From assembly GCA_934567355.1 (NCBI GenBank), contig CAKTJC010000014.1:1-64000 (forward strand): a DNA stretch of 64,000 nt. The letters are read 5' to 3'. Below are positions 52,787 through 61,562 of the stretch, piece after piece. The position numbers and the translations under genes are program-made. The notes beneath the pieces were generated by a model that saw only the letters and a program-made list of their open reading frames with translations, was not told the origin of the DNA and made no database searches. The DNA is from an uncultured Oscillospiraceae bacterium (lineage in GTDB: Bacteria; Bacillota; Clostridia; Oscillospirales; Oscillospiraceae). Numbering within the stretch: position 1 is the stretch's first letter; every line of letters begins with the position of its first letter.

Positions 52787-53892
52787 ACGGTTTCACCTCG
52801 CTTGATGACAATGGGGTTGGCACGGGTGCCGAACAGGCGGGTGCCCGGGGTGACGGTGACATTCTTATCGAGGATCACGTTTTTCAGTTCGCATCCCGCG
52901 CCGACGACGCCGTCGTTCATGATGACGCAGTTCTCCACGCTGCTGCCCTCGGCGATCGTCACCTGGCGGAACAGCACGGAGTTCTTCACGCTGCCCTCCA
53001 CCATGCATCCGTCCGCCAGCACCACATTCTCCAGCTGGCAGTTCTCACCGTAGTAGCTGGGCACGCGGCTGCGTACCTTGGTATAGATGGGGTGCACGCC
53101 GCCGAACAGGCCGTCCCGGATCTCCTTGTCGGCCAATGCCAGGCTGTGCTCGAAATATTCCTGGGTGGACTCATTGAACATCACCACGCCCTCATGCTGA
53201 TAGGCATTCACGGTGACTTTGTGGCTTCTCCAGCCGCCCATGACCAGGTCACGATCCATATGGAAGTAATTCTTGGCGACCAGCGTCTTGACCTCCCGGA
53301 TCAGCACCTGGCGGCTCATAACGTAGATATCCATGGAGGCGCGGTAATCTGCGGGCGCGGCATAGTCGCACACCATGTCGTCGATCTCGCCCTTGTCGTC
53401 CAGCCGCAGGGCGAAGTCCATGACCTTCCTGCCGTTGCACACATCCTTGCAGGTGACCACGGTGATGTCCTTGCCGGAGGCAATGTGATCGGCCAGCACC
53501 TTGTTCAGATCCACGTTGGAGAGCACGGTGGAATCGATCATGACCACATAGTCGTCATCGCAGAATTCCAGAAAATCCATGTTGGAGGACAGGCTTTCCA
53601 GCTTGCCGCGGTAGGAGTGGTTGACGGAGGAGGCGTAGGGGGTGAGGAATTCCAGTCCGCCCTCGCCCAGCTCCAGCCCCCATTCCTCGCCGTCGCCCAC
53701 ATGGTTCATCAGCGACTGATAGCTGAACCGGGCGATGATGCCCACATGCCGGATGCCGGCATAGGCGAAGTTGGAGAGGCCGAAATCCACCTGGCGGTAT
53801 CGGCCGCCGAAGGGCAGGGAGGCCATGGTGCGCTTGTTGGTCAGGTCACCGATGTTGGCGTCATTGGTGAAAAGAATACCCATTACGTTCAT
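52783..53892 (-). CDS. glgD: Glucose-1-phosphate adenylyltransferase subunit GlgD
   Basis: A 369-residue paralogue of GlgC that in Firmicutes joins GlgC to form the active or better regulated enzyme. The N-terminus reads MGILFTNDANIGDLTNKRTM, so the catalytic GGxGxRL loop of GlgC is missing, as expected for GlgD. The C-terminal left-handed beta helix is present (NCVIMNDGVVGAGCELKNVI). ATG 53892 lies 13 bp after the glgC stop with AAGGAGG upstream. Confidence 0.93.
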   Translation of the reverse strand: MNVMGILFTNDANIGDLTNKRTMASLPFGGRYRQVDFGLSNFAYAGIRHVGIIARFSYQSLMNHVGDGEEWGLELGEGGLEFLTPYASSVNHSYRGKLESLSSNMDFLEFCDDDYVVMIDSTVLSNVDLNKVLADHIASGKDITVVTCKDVCNGRKVMDFALRLDDKGEIDDMVCDYAAPADYRASMDIYVMSRQVLIREVKTLVAKNYFHMDRDLVMGGWRSHKVTVNAYQHEGVVMFNESTQEYFEHSLALADKEIRDGLFGGVHPIYTKVRSRVPSYYGENCQLENVVLADGCMVEGSVKNSVLFRQVTIAEGSSVENCVIMNDGVVGAGCELKNVILDKNVTVTPGTRLFGTRANPIVIKRGETV

Positions 53893-53905
53893 TGCGTTAT
53901 CCTCC

Positions 53906-55096
53906 TTACAGCATGTCGCCCGGGGCAAGCACGGCGTTTTCTTCAATGATGACGCCCTTGCCTGCAACGCTGATCTTCTTTTTCTCCTTCGGCTCGAAGG
54001 CGCCGCCCACCACGGCGTTGCGGCAGACCTTGCTGTCCTCACCCAGAATGGCGTGGCGGACGATGGCGCCGGACTCCACGATCACGCCGGGCATCACCAC
54101 GGAGTCTTCGATCACGGCATCCTTGCCGATGGTGCAGCCGGTGCTGACCACGCTGTGCCGCACGGTGCCGTAGACCTCGCAGCCCTCGGCCACGAAGGAA
54201 TTGACGATCTTTGCGGAGGCGTCGATGTAGGAAGAGGGGAAGGCGGAGTTGCGGGCGTAGATCTTGGTGCGCTCGTCGCCGCGGATGTTGAAGGCAGGCT
54301 CCTTGCCCAGCAGATCCATGTTGGCTTCCCACAGGGAATTGATGGTGCCCACGTCCTTCCAGTAGCCGTCGAATTCATAGGCCATCAGCTTGTGGCCGTC
54401 AGCCAGGAGCATGGGGATGATGTTCTTGCCGAAATCGTTGGAGGAATCGGGGTTCTCCTCGTCGGCGATCAGCGCCTCGCGCATGACCTTCCAGGTGAAG
54501 CAGTAGATGCCCATGGAGGCGTTGGTGGACTTGGGCTTCTTGGGCTTTTCCTCGAATTCATAGATGGTGTTGTCGGGGTTGGTGTTGAGGATGCCGAAGC
54601 GGCTGGCCTCCTCCAGGGGCACGGTGCGCACGGCAATGGTGCAGGCGGCGCCGTTCTGCTCATGGTAGGCCACCATCTTGGAGTAGTCCATCTTATAGAT
54701 ATGGTCGCCGGAGAGCACCACCACGTACTCGGGGTCAAACCGGTCGATGAAATCGATGTTCTGATAGATGGCGTTGGCAGTGCCCTTGTACCAGCCCTGC
54801 TTCTTGTCGTGACGCTCGTAGGGGGGCAGCACCTGGGCGCAGCTATGGGTCTTATTCAGATTCCAGGGCTGGCCGTTGCCGATGTATTCGTTGAGCTCCA
54901 GCGGCTGATACTGGGTAAGGATACCCACGGTATCGATGCCGGAATTGATGCAGTTGGACAGGGGAAAATCGATGATGCGGTACTTACCGCCGAAGGGTAC
55001 GGCAGGCTTGGCGGTTTTCTCCGTCAGCACATACAGCCGGCTGCCCTGACCGCCCGCCAAAAGCATGGCGATGCAACGTTTTTTCTGAAAGTACAT
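53906..55096 (-). CDS. glgC: Glucose-1-phosphate adenylyltransferase
   Basis: A 396-residue enzyme making ADP-glucose from glucose-1-phosphate and ATP. It has [16 protein letters not shown] with the nucleotide loop, [25 protein letters not shown] and [10 protein letters not shown], followed by the C-terminal beta-helix repeats. ATG 55096 follows AAGGAG; an in-frame GTG six bases upstream is less likely. It is the first gene of the operon. Confidence 0.95.
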   Translation of the reverse strand: MYFQKKRCIAMLLAGGQGSRLYVLTEKTAKPAVPFGGKYRIIDFPLSNCINSGIDTVGILTQYQPLELNEYIGNGQPWNLNKTHSCAQVLPPYERHDKKQGWYKGTANAIYQNIDFIDRFDPEYVVVLSGDHIYKMDYSKMVAYHEQNGAACTIAVRTVPLEEASRFGILNTNPDNTIYEFEEKPKKPKSTNASMGIYCFTWKVMREALIADEENPDSSNDFGKNIIPMLLADGHKLMAYEFDGYWKDVGTINSLWEANMDLLGKEPAFNIRGDERTKIYARNSAFPSSYIDASAKIVNSFVAEGCEVYGTVRHSVVSTGCTIGKDAVIEDSVVMPGVIVESGAIVRHAILGEDSKVCRNAVVGGAFEPKEKKKISVAGKGVIIEENAVLAPGDML

Positions 55097-55099
55097 GGT

Positions 55100-55276
55100 C
55101 ACAGCTCCTTATGTCAATGTAATATGCATGTGAATTCATGGGGATTTTGGACATAGCATGTCCATGAATAACATACCATATTTTGGCAAAAGAAAAAAGT
55201 GACAATTTGTCTAAATAATCATTTGAATTTTCTACACCATGCATAAACATGCACGGCTGGCCGCTTCGCTTCAGGC
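55100..55276. promoter_or_regulatory. Leader region of the glgCDA operon
   Basis: The 180 bp upstream of glgC contains several ATGCATG/CATGCAT-like repeats (TGCATGTGAATTCATG near 55124, ATGCATAAACATGCA near 55238) and GACATAGCATGTCCATG at 55149. No standard -35/-10 pair is clear. The repeated inverted motifs suggest a regulator site. Confidence 0.35.
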
Positions 55277-55278
55277 AA

Positions 55279-55334
55279 CACCGCACAATTGCGGCGGCGG
55301 ATCATAATAGATCCTCTGCCGAATTGTGCGGTGC
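55279..55334. terminator. Hairpin after the DUF6440 gene
   Basis: CACCGCACAATT and AATTGTGCGGTG are perfect inverted copies around a loop that folds again (GGATC/GATCC). It is directly downstream of the DUF6440 stop on the minus strand, without a T run. Confidence 0.55.
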
Positions 55335-55339
55335 TGCGC

Positions 55340-55522
55340 TTACTCAGCTTTCACCGGCAGCGCCGAAATTACCGGCTTGCCGTCCCGGTCGAGCAGGGGA
55401 GTGAGGCCGCCGGAAGAGCCGGCGGCGTGGTAGAAATAGTTCACGCCGGTTTGGGTGTCCACCCAGATTTCGGAAACGTTCATGACGCCGTCGGAATAGA
55501 TTTTAACGAAACGCTTTTCCAC
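55340..55522 (-). CDS. Small DUF6440-like protein
   Basis: A 60-residue cytoplasmic protein. The pattern FVKIYSDG, IWVDTQTGVNYFYH and GGLTPLLDRDGKPV matches the small DUF6440 family of Firmicutes, whose function is unknown. The start is GTG at 55522, preceded by AAAGGAG eight bases upstream. It follows the stomatin gene but is separated from it by a GC hairpin at 55547-55568. Confidence 0.75.
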   Translation of the reverse strand: MEKRFVKIYSDGVMNVSEIWVDTQTGVNYFYHAAGSSGGLTPLLDRDGKPVISALPVKAE

Positions 55523-55546
55523 AATTGATCTCCTTTTTTTGAAATT

Positions 55547-55568
55547 CGCCGCCCGAAACCGGGCGGCG
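55547..55568. terminator. Hairpin between stomatin and DUF6440 genes
   Basis: Perfect CGCCGCCCG/CGGGCGGCG stem with an AAAC loop, 14 bp after the stomatin gene stop. On the minus strand it is followed by an A-rich run that holds the next ribosome binding site. Confidence 0.55.
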
Positions 55569-55582
55569 AAATCGGGTTTCGA

Positions 55583-56500
55583 TTACTGCTTGGTGCCTTC
55601 CACAATGCCGTTGGCAAGCCCCACCAGACCCTGCATTTCGCTGGGGATGATGATCTTGGTGGCCTGGCCGTCGGCAACCTTCTGCATGGCCTCGATGGCC
55701 TTCAGGCGCAAGACGCTATCAGAGGGAGCCTTTTCATTCAGCATTTCCAGAGAGTCGGCCAATGCCTGCTGCACGGCGCGGATGGCCTGGGCTTCGCCGT
55801 CGGCTCTGAGGATGGCAGCCTGCTTTTCGGCCTCGGCCTTCAGAATGGCGGCTTCCTTCTCGGCGGAAGCCCGCAGGATGGCGGATTCCTTTTCACCCTC
55901 GGCAATCAGGATGGCGGACTTCTTCTGGCCCTCGGCCTGCAGGATGCTCTGGCGGCGGTCACGCTCGGCCTTCATCTGCTTTTCCATGGAGTTCTGGATG
56001 TCGGCGGGGGGCAGGATGTTCTTCAGCTCCACCCGGTTGACCTTGATGCCCCAGGGGTCAGTGGCTTCGTCCAGGATGGCGCGCATCTTGGTGTTCACCA
56101 CGTCGCGGGAGGTCAGGGTCTGATCCAGCTCCAGGTCGCCGATGATGTTGCGCAGGGTGGTGGCAGTCAGGGTTTCCATTGCCATCATGGGCTGCTCCAC
56201 ACCGTAGCAGTAGAGCTTGGGGTCGGTAATCTGGAAATACACCACGGTATCAATCTGCATGGTGACATTGTCCTTGGTGATAACGGGCTGGGGCGGGTAG
56301 TCCAGCACCTGCTCCTTCAGGCTGACCTTCCGGGCGATGCGGTCCACAAAGGGGACTTTGAAGTGCATTCCCACGCCCCACACGCTCTGGAACACACCCA
56401 GGCGCTCGATGACGTAAGCACGGGACTGCTGCACGACCTTGATGTTGGGAATGATGAGCAGGAATACCACTGCTACGACGATGATCAATACGATTGGCAT
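55583..56500 (-). CDS. Stomatin/SPFH (band 7) family protein, QmcA-like
   Basis: A 305-residue membrane-anchored protein. One N-terminal helix (PIVLIIVVAVVFLLIIPNI) precedes the SPFH domain (VVQQSRAYVIERLGVFQ, VTMQIDTVVYFQITDP) and a long Ala/Glu-rich coiled coil of repeated ILxAxxEKxA units (about residues 200-260). Such proteins form ring-like membrane microdomain scaffolds and work with NfeD partners, one of which is the gene just upstream. The spacing of 21 bp supports one operon. Confidence 0.92.
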   Translation of the reverse strand: MPIVLIIVVAVVFLLIIPNIKVVQQSRAYVIERLGVFQSVWGVGMHFKVPFVDRIARKVSLKEQVLDYPPQPVITKDNVTMQIDTVVYFQITDPKLYCYGVEQPMMAMETLTATTLRNIIGDLELDQTLTSRDVVNTKMRAILDEATDPWGIKVNRVELKNILPPADIQNSMEKQMKAERDRRQSILQAEGQKKSAILIAEGEKESAILRASAEKEAAILKAEAEKQAAILRADGEAQAIRAVQQALADSLEMLNEKAPSDSVLRLKAIEAMQKVADGQATKIIIPSEMQGLVGLANGIVEGTKQ

Positions 56501-56521
56501 TTTCTTACCTCCAAAATAAAT

Positions 56522-56968
56522 TTATTGATGTGTAGGAACCTGCGCCGGGGAGACGAAGACCTTTACGCCCTCCACCCGGTCGACCTTTACCAGACTACCG
56601 GCGGTGATGGGCTCACCGGATGTGCTGCGGGCTGCCCAGGTGATGCCGCCCAGCTTGACCCGGCCGGTGTAGCTGAGATTGTCGATGGGCTCGGTGACGT
56701 AGCCCTCTGCACCGATGACGGCATCCACATTGGTTTTTGCACCGGCGGCTTTGCTGCGAACCTTCTTCCACAGCAGCGCCAGCAAAGCAACCGACACCGC
56801 AAGGAAGATCACGATTTGCAGCCACATGGCCGCTCCCAGCAGCGCCGCGACCAATGCCGCCAGCGCACCGACGGCAAACCAGATGCTCACCAACGCAACC
56901 GTCGCAGCTTCTGCCACCAGAAACACTGCGGTCAGCGCCGCCCAGATCACGATGCTTGAAACGAACAT
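56522..56968 (-). CDS. NfeD-like membrane protein
   Basis: A 148-residue protein with an N-terminal cluster of hydrophobic segments (residues about 3-70) and a C-terminal OB-fold domain (GAEGYVTEPIDN, GRVKLGGITWAARS, GSLVKVDRVEGVKVFV). This is the short NfeD form without the ClpP-like protease part. It is paired with the stomatin gene. ATG 56968 is chosen with GGAGG eight bases before; a GTG at 56977 is in frame but overlaps that site. Confidence 0.88.
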   Translation of the reverse strand: MFVSSIVIWAALTAVFLVAEAATVALVSIWFAVGALAALVAALLGAAMWLQIVIFLAVSVALLALLWKKVRSKAAGAKTNVDAVIGAEGYVTEPIDNLSYTGRVKLGGITWAARSTSGEPITAGSLVKVDRVEGVKVFVSPAQVPTHQ

Positions 56969-57228
56969 TGCTTCCACCTCCTGTTTTCGGGATCGCTCCC
57001 TCTTGATGGAATGATAATATCATATGGTCACGTGATTGTCAATAGTAATTTTAGAATTATTTCGCTGCAATCAACACTATTGTCTGACTGTGAATTCGCA
57101 AAGATCTCCGAGAATGATTTGCACAAAACAAGACGATGTGCCGCTGGGCTGTTACCCAGCAAAGACAGCAACGCAGTTTTGCACGAATTGGGTCGGAAAG
57201 ATTGTGAGATTTTAGCCGAATAATAGTA
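56969..57228. other. Intergenic region upstream of the NfeD/stomatin operon
   Basis: No gene with a ribosome binding site. It must contain the promoter of the minus-strand NfeD operon, but I cannot fix the boxes. GCTGGG-CTGTTA-CCCAGC at 57143 is a small hairpin. Confidence 0.4.
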
Positions 57229-57265
57229 TAAAAATCCTCCCGACCCTTTGCGGAGCCGGGAGGAA
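57229..57265 (-). terminator. Rho-independent terminator of the membrane hydrolase gene
   Basis: On the minus strand TCCTCCCGGCTCC...GGGTCGGGAGGA forms a stem with an internal loop, followed by TTTTTATAC. It lies 40 bp after the hydrolase stop. Confidence 0.8.
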
Positions 57266-57304
57266 ACAGCGACCATAAACCTATAAATTATGCTGCACTG
57301 CGCA

Positions 57305-59197
57305 TTAGTACAGATACTTGCTCATGCCGCCGCAGCTGATGATAATCCAGGACCCCCACAGCAGGGCAGTAAACAGACCCGTCCAGATGCTGTTGGTTTT
57401 CTTGCTGACAAAAATGTTCAGCGCGTTGGCTGCTGCCATGCCGATAATCAGCGGCAGGATGGCAATGGTATAGATGTACATTCTGTCCGTTGCAAAGTAG
57501 CTTGCGCTGGTCAGGGTATGCCCTTTGGTAACAATCAGGATGAACACCAGCCACAGGAGGAACAGAGCACCCATGGACACCAGCATGCCCAGGAGAATGG
57601 TCTTGAGGTTGCCCTTGGCGTTGTCCTCTGTATTGTCCAGGCCGATGCTCTTCATGGCCAGACTGCTGGTCAGGAAGTAAGGAATCTGGAACAGGAAGTA
57701 CATTACAACGCACAGTGTACGGTTGACATTGATGGGCGAGATCATAAAGGTTGCAATGTGCATCCCCTGTTTCGTATAGGCACACACCAGGCTGAAGCCC
57801 AGATAGCCACAACCCACAACGGCCAGGCCGAACAGGAAGGACTTCACAATATAGCCAAAATGGAAGCAGCCATCGCTTCCGGTTGCGAAGCCATAGCTGG
57901 ACAAACGGCCGCCCCTCCTTTTGGCGTAAGCAAAATGGTAGACCAGGAAGAATACCAGCAGGGCAATGGAAACCATCCACTGCCAGGAGATATAGGAATT
58001 GTTGGTGCCGCCAATCAGCCAGAGGTTGGTCACGTTAATTCCCAGGAAGTTCCGGGAGGCAAGTACACCGGGGCGGTACAGCGCAACGGGAATCAGTGCC
58101 AGAATAATCACCGCTGCGATCCAAGCTTTCGAGCGCTTGGGGAAACTGGGATACTCTCTTCTTTCCAGCTTCAGTCCGGAGAACAGTTCTGTGTTCAGCA
58201 GTGCGCTGGCGGTGATAAACATCAGGCCAACCGTGCCCAGGAACAGCAGCACGAAGCCGATGTCCTTCATCTGCCACACGGTATGAATCTTGTTGTGGTC
58301 AGCATAGGAGGCAACACCTGCATCCAGACCCTTGCCCACTGTGCTGGTGATGGCATACAGCACGGTCTGCACTGCATCATTGGTCACAAGGTAATATGCA
58401 TGGCAGGATTCCGGCATATAGGCAACGCGGGTGTACTCCGTTCCGTCGCTGCCGGTCACGGTATAGACCTTTGCTATCTCCACCTCCGGAAGCTGCTCGG
58501 CATCGCTGGCGTAATCGCCGAAGAAAATGCGCCGGTTCTGCTCTCCCTGGAAGGCCTTCATCACGTCATTGTTGGTTCTGGCCAGGGTGCTTTCATCAGC
58601 AACGCCCAAAATGTTGACAAAATTAAAATTATGATCGTGGTTATCCACAGACCCATAGACATTCATGCCCAGGTTCACCTGAAGGAACACCTCGTCCTGA
58701 TGCGCAAGGGAGAAGGCCATGGTATACTGGCCGCCCATGGAATGACCCATGGCAACAATCTTGCTGAAATCCACAAAATTCAGGGATTTTACAGTATTCC
58801 AAACGGTTTCTGCGCCCATGGTGGGAAGTCCGGAAACAGAGCCATTTGCGGTTTCGGAGGTGCCTGTGGGGATATCGGAGTTATGGCATCCGGTATAATC
58901 CCAGGTAATCACGGCATAGCCCCGGCGGGAAAGCTCCAGGGCATAACTGCCCATCTGCTCAAGCATATCGTTGCCGCCATGAGTAATCATAGCCAGGGGA
59001 ACAGGATTTTCGGGAGATGCATCCTTCGGTTTGTACAGCATCGCACTTACCTGGTCGCCATCGGCACTGGTCAGGTTCAGCTTTGTAACCTCAACCTTCC
59101 CCCAGGCCGTATCGGTGCCTACAATCAGGACAAGGGACAGCAGCATCATCAATGCCACTACCCACGCGGAAATCCGCAACGCTTTGAATTTTTTCAT
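57305..59197 (-). CDS. Alpha/beta hydrolase fused to a multi-span membrane region
   Basis: A 630-residue membrane protein. After one N-terminal helix (residues 8-27), an extracytoplasmic alpha/beta-hydrolase domain runs from about 35 to 310. It has ITHGGND as oxyanion region, GHSMGG with nucleophile S153 and PESCHAYY with a candidate catalytic His. From about 320 to 630 there are some nine or ten hydrophobic segments. I do not recognise a named family. A role in hydrolysing a lipid or peptide ester at the outer face is inferred. The ATG at 59197 follows AGAGAGG. An AraC gene lies directly upstream on the same strand. Confidence 0.75.
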   Translation of the reverse strand: MKKFKALRISAWVVALMMLLSLVLIVGTDTAWGKVEVTKLNLTSADGDQVSAMLYKPKDASPENPVPLAMITHGGNDMLEQMGSYALELSRRGYAVITWDYTGCHNSDIPTGTSETANGSVSGLPTMGAETVWNTVKSLNFVDFSKIVAMGHSMGGQYTMAFSLAHQDEVFLQVNLGMNVYGSVDNHDHNFNFVNILGVADESTLARTNNDVMKAFQGEQNRRIFFGDYASDAEQLPEVEIAKVYTVTGSDGTEYTRVAYMPESCHAYYLVTNDAVQTVLYAITSTVGKGLDAGVASYADHNKIHTVWQMKDIGFVLLFLGTVGLMFITASALLNTELFSGLKLERREYPSFPKRSKAWIAAVIILALIPVALYRPGVLASRNFLGINVTNLWLIGGTNNSYISWQWMVSIALLVFFLVYHFAYAKRRGGRLSSYGFATGSDGCFHFGYIVKSFLFGLAVVGCGYLGFSLVCAYTKQGMHIATFMISPINVNRTLCVVMYFLFQIPYFLTSSLAMKSIGLDNTEDNAKGNLKTILLGMLVSMGALFLLWLVFILIVTKGHTLTSASYFATDRMYIYTIAILPLIIGMAAANALNIFVSKKTNSIWTGLFTALLWGSWIIISCGGMSKYLY

Positions 59198-59341
59198 TTC
59201 GTGCCTCTCTTTCTCTTTTTTCACTGCTGCATCCGAGAAATGAATGTCCGTTTTTGCATCGAGCTCATATGTAGCGCCGGGGCTATTTTTAACTGCATCA
59301 GCACTTTACCGTCGTTATGCACAAACAGAACCCGTTTCTGC

Positions 59342-59379
59342 CACACTCAACTGTGGTAATAATACAACAGCTGAGTGTG
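59342..59379. promoter_or_regulatory. Candidate AraC operator
   Basis: CACACTCAACTGT at 59342-59354 and ACAGCTGAGTGTG at 59367-59379 are 13-bp inverted copies with one mismatch, 12 bp apart. The site lies between the AraC gene and the hydrolase gene, about 145 bp upstream of the hydrolase start. Confidence 0.55.
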
Positions 59380-59427
59380 ATTTGAAAGACTTTTGTTCTC
59401 AACTTCTGGACATTTATTATTCTCCTC

Positions 59428-60297
59428 TCAATCCGAGGATGAAAGCAGCACGGTGCTCTCGAGGGTTGGGTCAAAATGCTCCTGCCCAACGCAAGCCGAT
59501 CGGATGTCCAGGCTGTAGCCCGCCGGAAGCTGATTGGGGGCATATCCGGTTATCTCTTTTATGATGCGGTTGAAGTTCCGGATGGTGGTAAAGCCGCTTT
59601 GCTTGGCCACCTCCGACATGGTCAGGCTTTCATCCTTTTTTATCAGATCCAGTGCCCTTTCCGTGCGCACAATGTTCAAATATCTGGAAAAGCTCAGCCC
59701 GGCCTGCTGCTTGAAATATCGGGAAAAATAGGGCTCTGAAAAATTCATGAACTTCGCCGCCTCAGAAAAGGACAAAAAATCATAATCCCGCTCAATCATC
59801 TCCAGCAGCTGGCGGTACTGGCTGGCCGTTCCGGGAAGCTTTTGACAGCAGGTCAGCCGCTCCCCTTTGAAAATACAAATGGCGAGCAGTGCGACCCGGG
59901 CACTGCACTCCTCCTGATAAAAAAGTCCCTTCTGCCGCAGCAGCTCCTCCATGCAGTGCAGGCATTCTGCCGCACCGTAATCATCCTGGAATACCGGAAC
60001 TTCCAGACGGTATTTGCCCGTAATGTCCGAAAGAATGCGTTCATCAAAAATACAGACCCGTACCAGGCAATCCGCCTCTGCCTCAATGTGGTGCACACTT
60101 CCGCCGCAGCAGAAAACGCAGGTTCCCGCCCGCAGAGAATACTGGTGGTTGTCAATCTGGATTCTGCCCTGGCCGCTCAGGCAGACAATTATCTCATGCT
60201 CCCGATGCCAGTGGGAGATATTATGTAAATTGCGATAGCACCCAACCCAAACCCGTTCACCGTTTTTGCTGATGCGCTGCTCACACTGCGCCGCCAT
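59428..60297 (-). CDS. AraC family transcriptional regulator
   Basis: A 289-residue regulator with an N-terminal cupin domain (NISHWHREHEIIVCLSGQGRIQI, read across the metal-like HxH region) and two C-terminal helix-turn-helix motifs (SFSEAAKFMNFSEPYFSRYF; MSEVAKQSGFTTIRNFNRI). Cysteines are unusually frequent in the sensor half. ATG 60297 follows GAGG by ten bases. It most likely controls the membrane hydrolase gene downstream through the inverted repeat at 59342. Confidence 0.88.
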   Translation of the reverse strand: MAAQCEQRISKNGERVWVGCYRNLHNISHWHREHEIIVCLSGQGRIQIDNHQYSLRAGTCVFCCGGSVHHIEAEADCLVRVCIFDERILSDITGKYRLEVPVFQDDYGAAECLHCMEELLRQKGLFYQEECSARVALLAICIFKGERLTCCQKLPGTASQYRQLLEMIERDYDFLSFSEAAKFMNFSEPYFSRYFKQQAGLSFSRYLNIVRTERALDLIKKDESLTMSEVAKQSGFTTIRNFNRIIKEITGYAPNQLPAGYSLDIRSACVGQEHFDPTLESTVLLSSSD

Positions 60298-60633
60298 AAT
60301 CACTTCACCTCATTCGTTTTTTCTTACCTTTTCATTCCCAGCAGAAGCGGCTGGTGCTCCTGCACCTATGCAACCCCTATTTTATGGGATGGATGTCCCC
60401 CTGTCAATGTCTCCACAGGCAAATTCACCGAGGGTGCTTTTTTCAAGGCCTCGTTTTCGTCATTTTGTCAAAGCCCTGTTTTTTTAGACTGCATAAAAAT
60501 TTTTTGACTTGTTTTTGGCGAAGGAATCGAGTATACTATTACCTTATAAATCGTGAGCGCGGAGAAAAGACACCCTGAAGGGTAAAACCGCACCCATTTG
60601 CGCGGCAGCGGGAATAAGAGGAGAAGAGATATT
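60298..60633. promoter_or_regulatory. Intergenic region with promoter of the acyltransferase
   Basis: A -10 box TATACT at 60532-60537 with TTGTTT at 60509-60514, 17 bp upstream, can drive the acyltransferase gene. A small hairpin CCCTGAAGGG lies at 60572. No gene is seen in the rest of this 335-bp interval. Confidence 0.5.
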
Positions 60634-61479
60634 ATGTTATACGCAAGCATGCTGGTGTTTGCCTGCCTGGCGGCACTGGGAATTTGCTTTTTGGCCGGAG
60701 GCTTTGAGAGCCTGGCCTGGCTCTGGATACTGCCGGCGGGATTTGCGGGAGGCTTTCTGGCGGCGCTGCTGCTGGCATTCCTGTTTTTATATCTTCTGGT
60801 CAGCCGGGTGGATACCTCGGTGCCGCAGGAGCATGACGACCCCTTCTACCGCAAGGTGACCTATCGGTATGCCGAGGCCATCCTGCCCCTGCTGCGGATG
60901 AAGGTGCATACCCGGGGCCTGGAGCAAACTCCAAAGGAGGGGCGGTTCCTGCTGGTGTGCAACCACCTGTTTGAGCTGGATCCGGTGGTGCTCTATGCCT
61001 ACTTCCAGCAGAGCCAGCTGGCTTTTATCTCCAAACGGGAAAATAACGACATGTTCATCATCGGCAAGCTGATGCACCGGCTGATGGCCCAGCTGATCAA
61101 CCGGGAAAATGACCGGGAGGCACTGAAAACCATTCTGAAATGCGTCCAGCTGATTCAGGAGGACGAGGTGTCCATTGCCGTATTCCCGGAGGGCTACATC
61201 AGCAAGAACCACCATCTGCTTCATTTCCGCAGCGGCGCGCTGAAAATTGCCACTAAGGCCAAGGTGCCCATTGTGGTATGCACCATCCAGGGCACCGATA
61301 AGGTGCTGGGCAATATCAAGCATCTGCGCAGCACTCCCATTGAGCTGCATTTGCTGGGGGTCGTTACCCCGGAGGAGATGCAGGGCCGCACCGCCACGGA
61401 TATCGGCGAGCAGATTTACCAAATGATGGCGGCGGACCTGGGCCCGGATTATGCGCCGCTGGATGCAGATAATCCTTGA
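60634..61479 (+). CDS. 1-acyl-sn-glycerol-3-phosphate acyltransferase-like (PlsC family)
   Basis: A 281-residue membrane acyltransferase for phospholipid synthesis. Two N-terminal helices (residues about 3-22 and 28-56) precede the LPLAT domain with motif I CNHLFELD (H111, D116), the middle KRENNDMFIIGKLM block, and the glycerol-3-phosphate-binding motif AVFPEGYIS. AGGAG lies ten bases before ATG 60634. It lies 83 bp before the glycyl-tRNA synthetase gene on the same strand. The specific acyl acceptor cannot be told from sequence. Confidence 0.88.
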   Translation: MLYASMLVFACLAALGICFLAGGFESLAWLWILPAGFAGGFLAALLLAFLFLYLLVSRVDTSVPQEHDDPFYRKVTYRYAEAILPLLRMKVHTRGLEQTPKEGRFLLVCNHLFELDPVVLYAYFQQSQLAFISKRENNDMFIIGKLMHRLMAQLINRENDREALKTILKCVQLIQEDEVSIAVFPEGYISKNHHLLHFRSGALKIATKAKVPIVVCTIQGTDKVLGNIKHLRSTPIELHLLGVVTPEEMQGRTATDIGEQIYQMMAADLGPDYAPLDADNP

Positions 61480-61562
61480 TTTATACGGCTTTTTAACGTA
61501 TAATGGCGGAGTAACAGGATTTTTCTCGCCGCTGGGCGATGACTGATTCAGGAGGACAGAAA

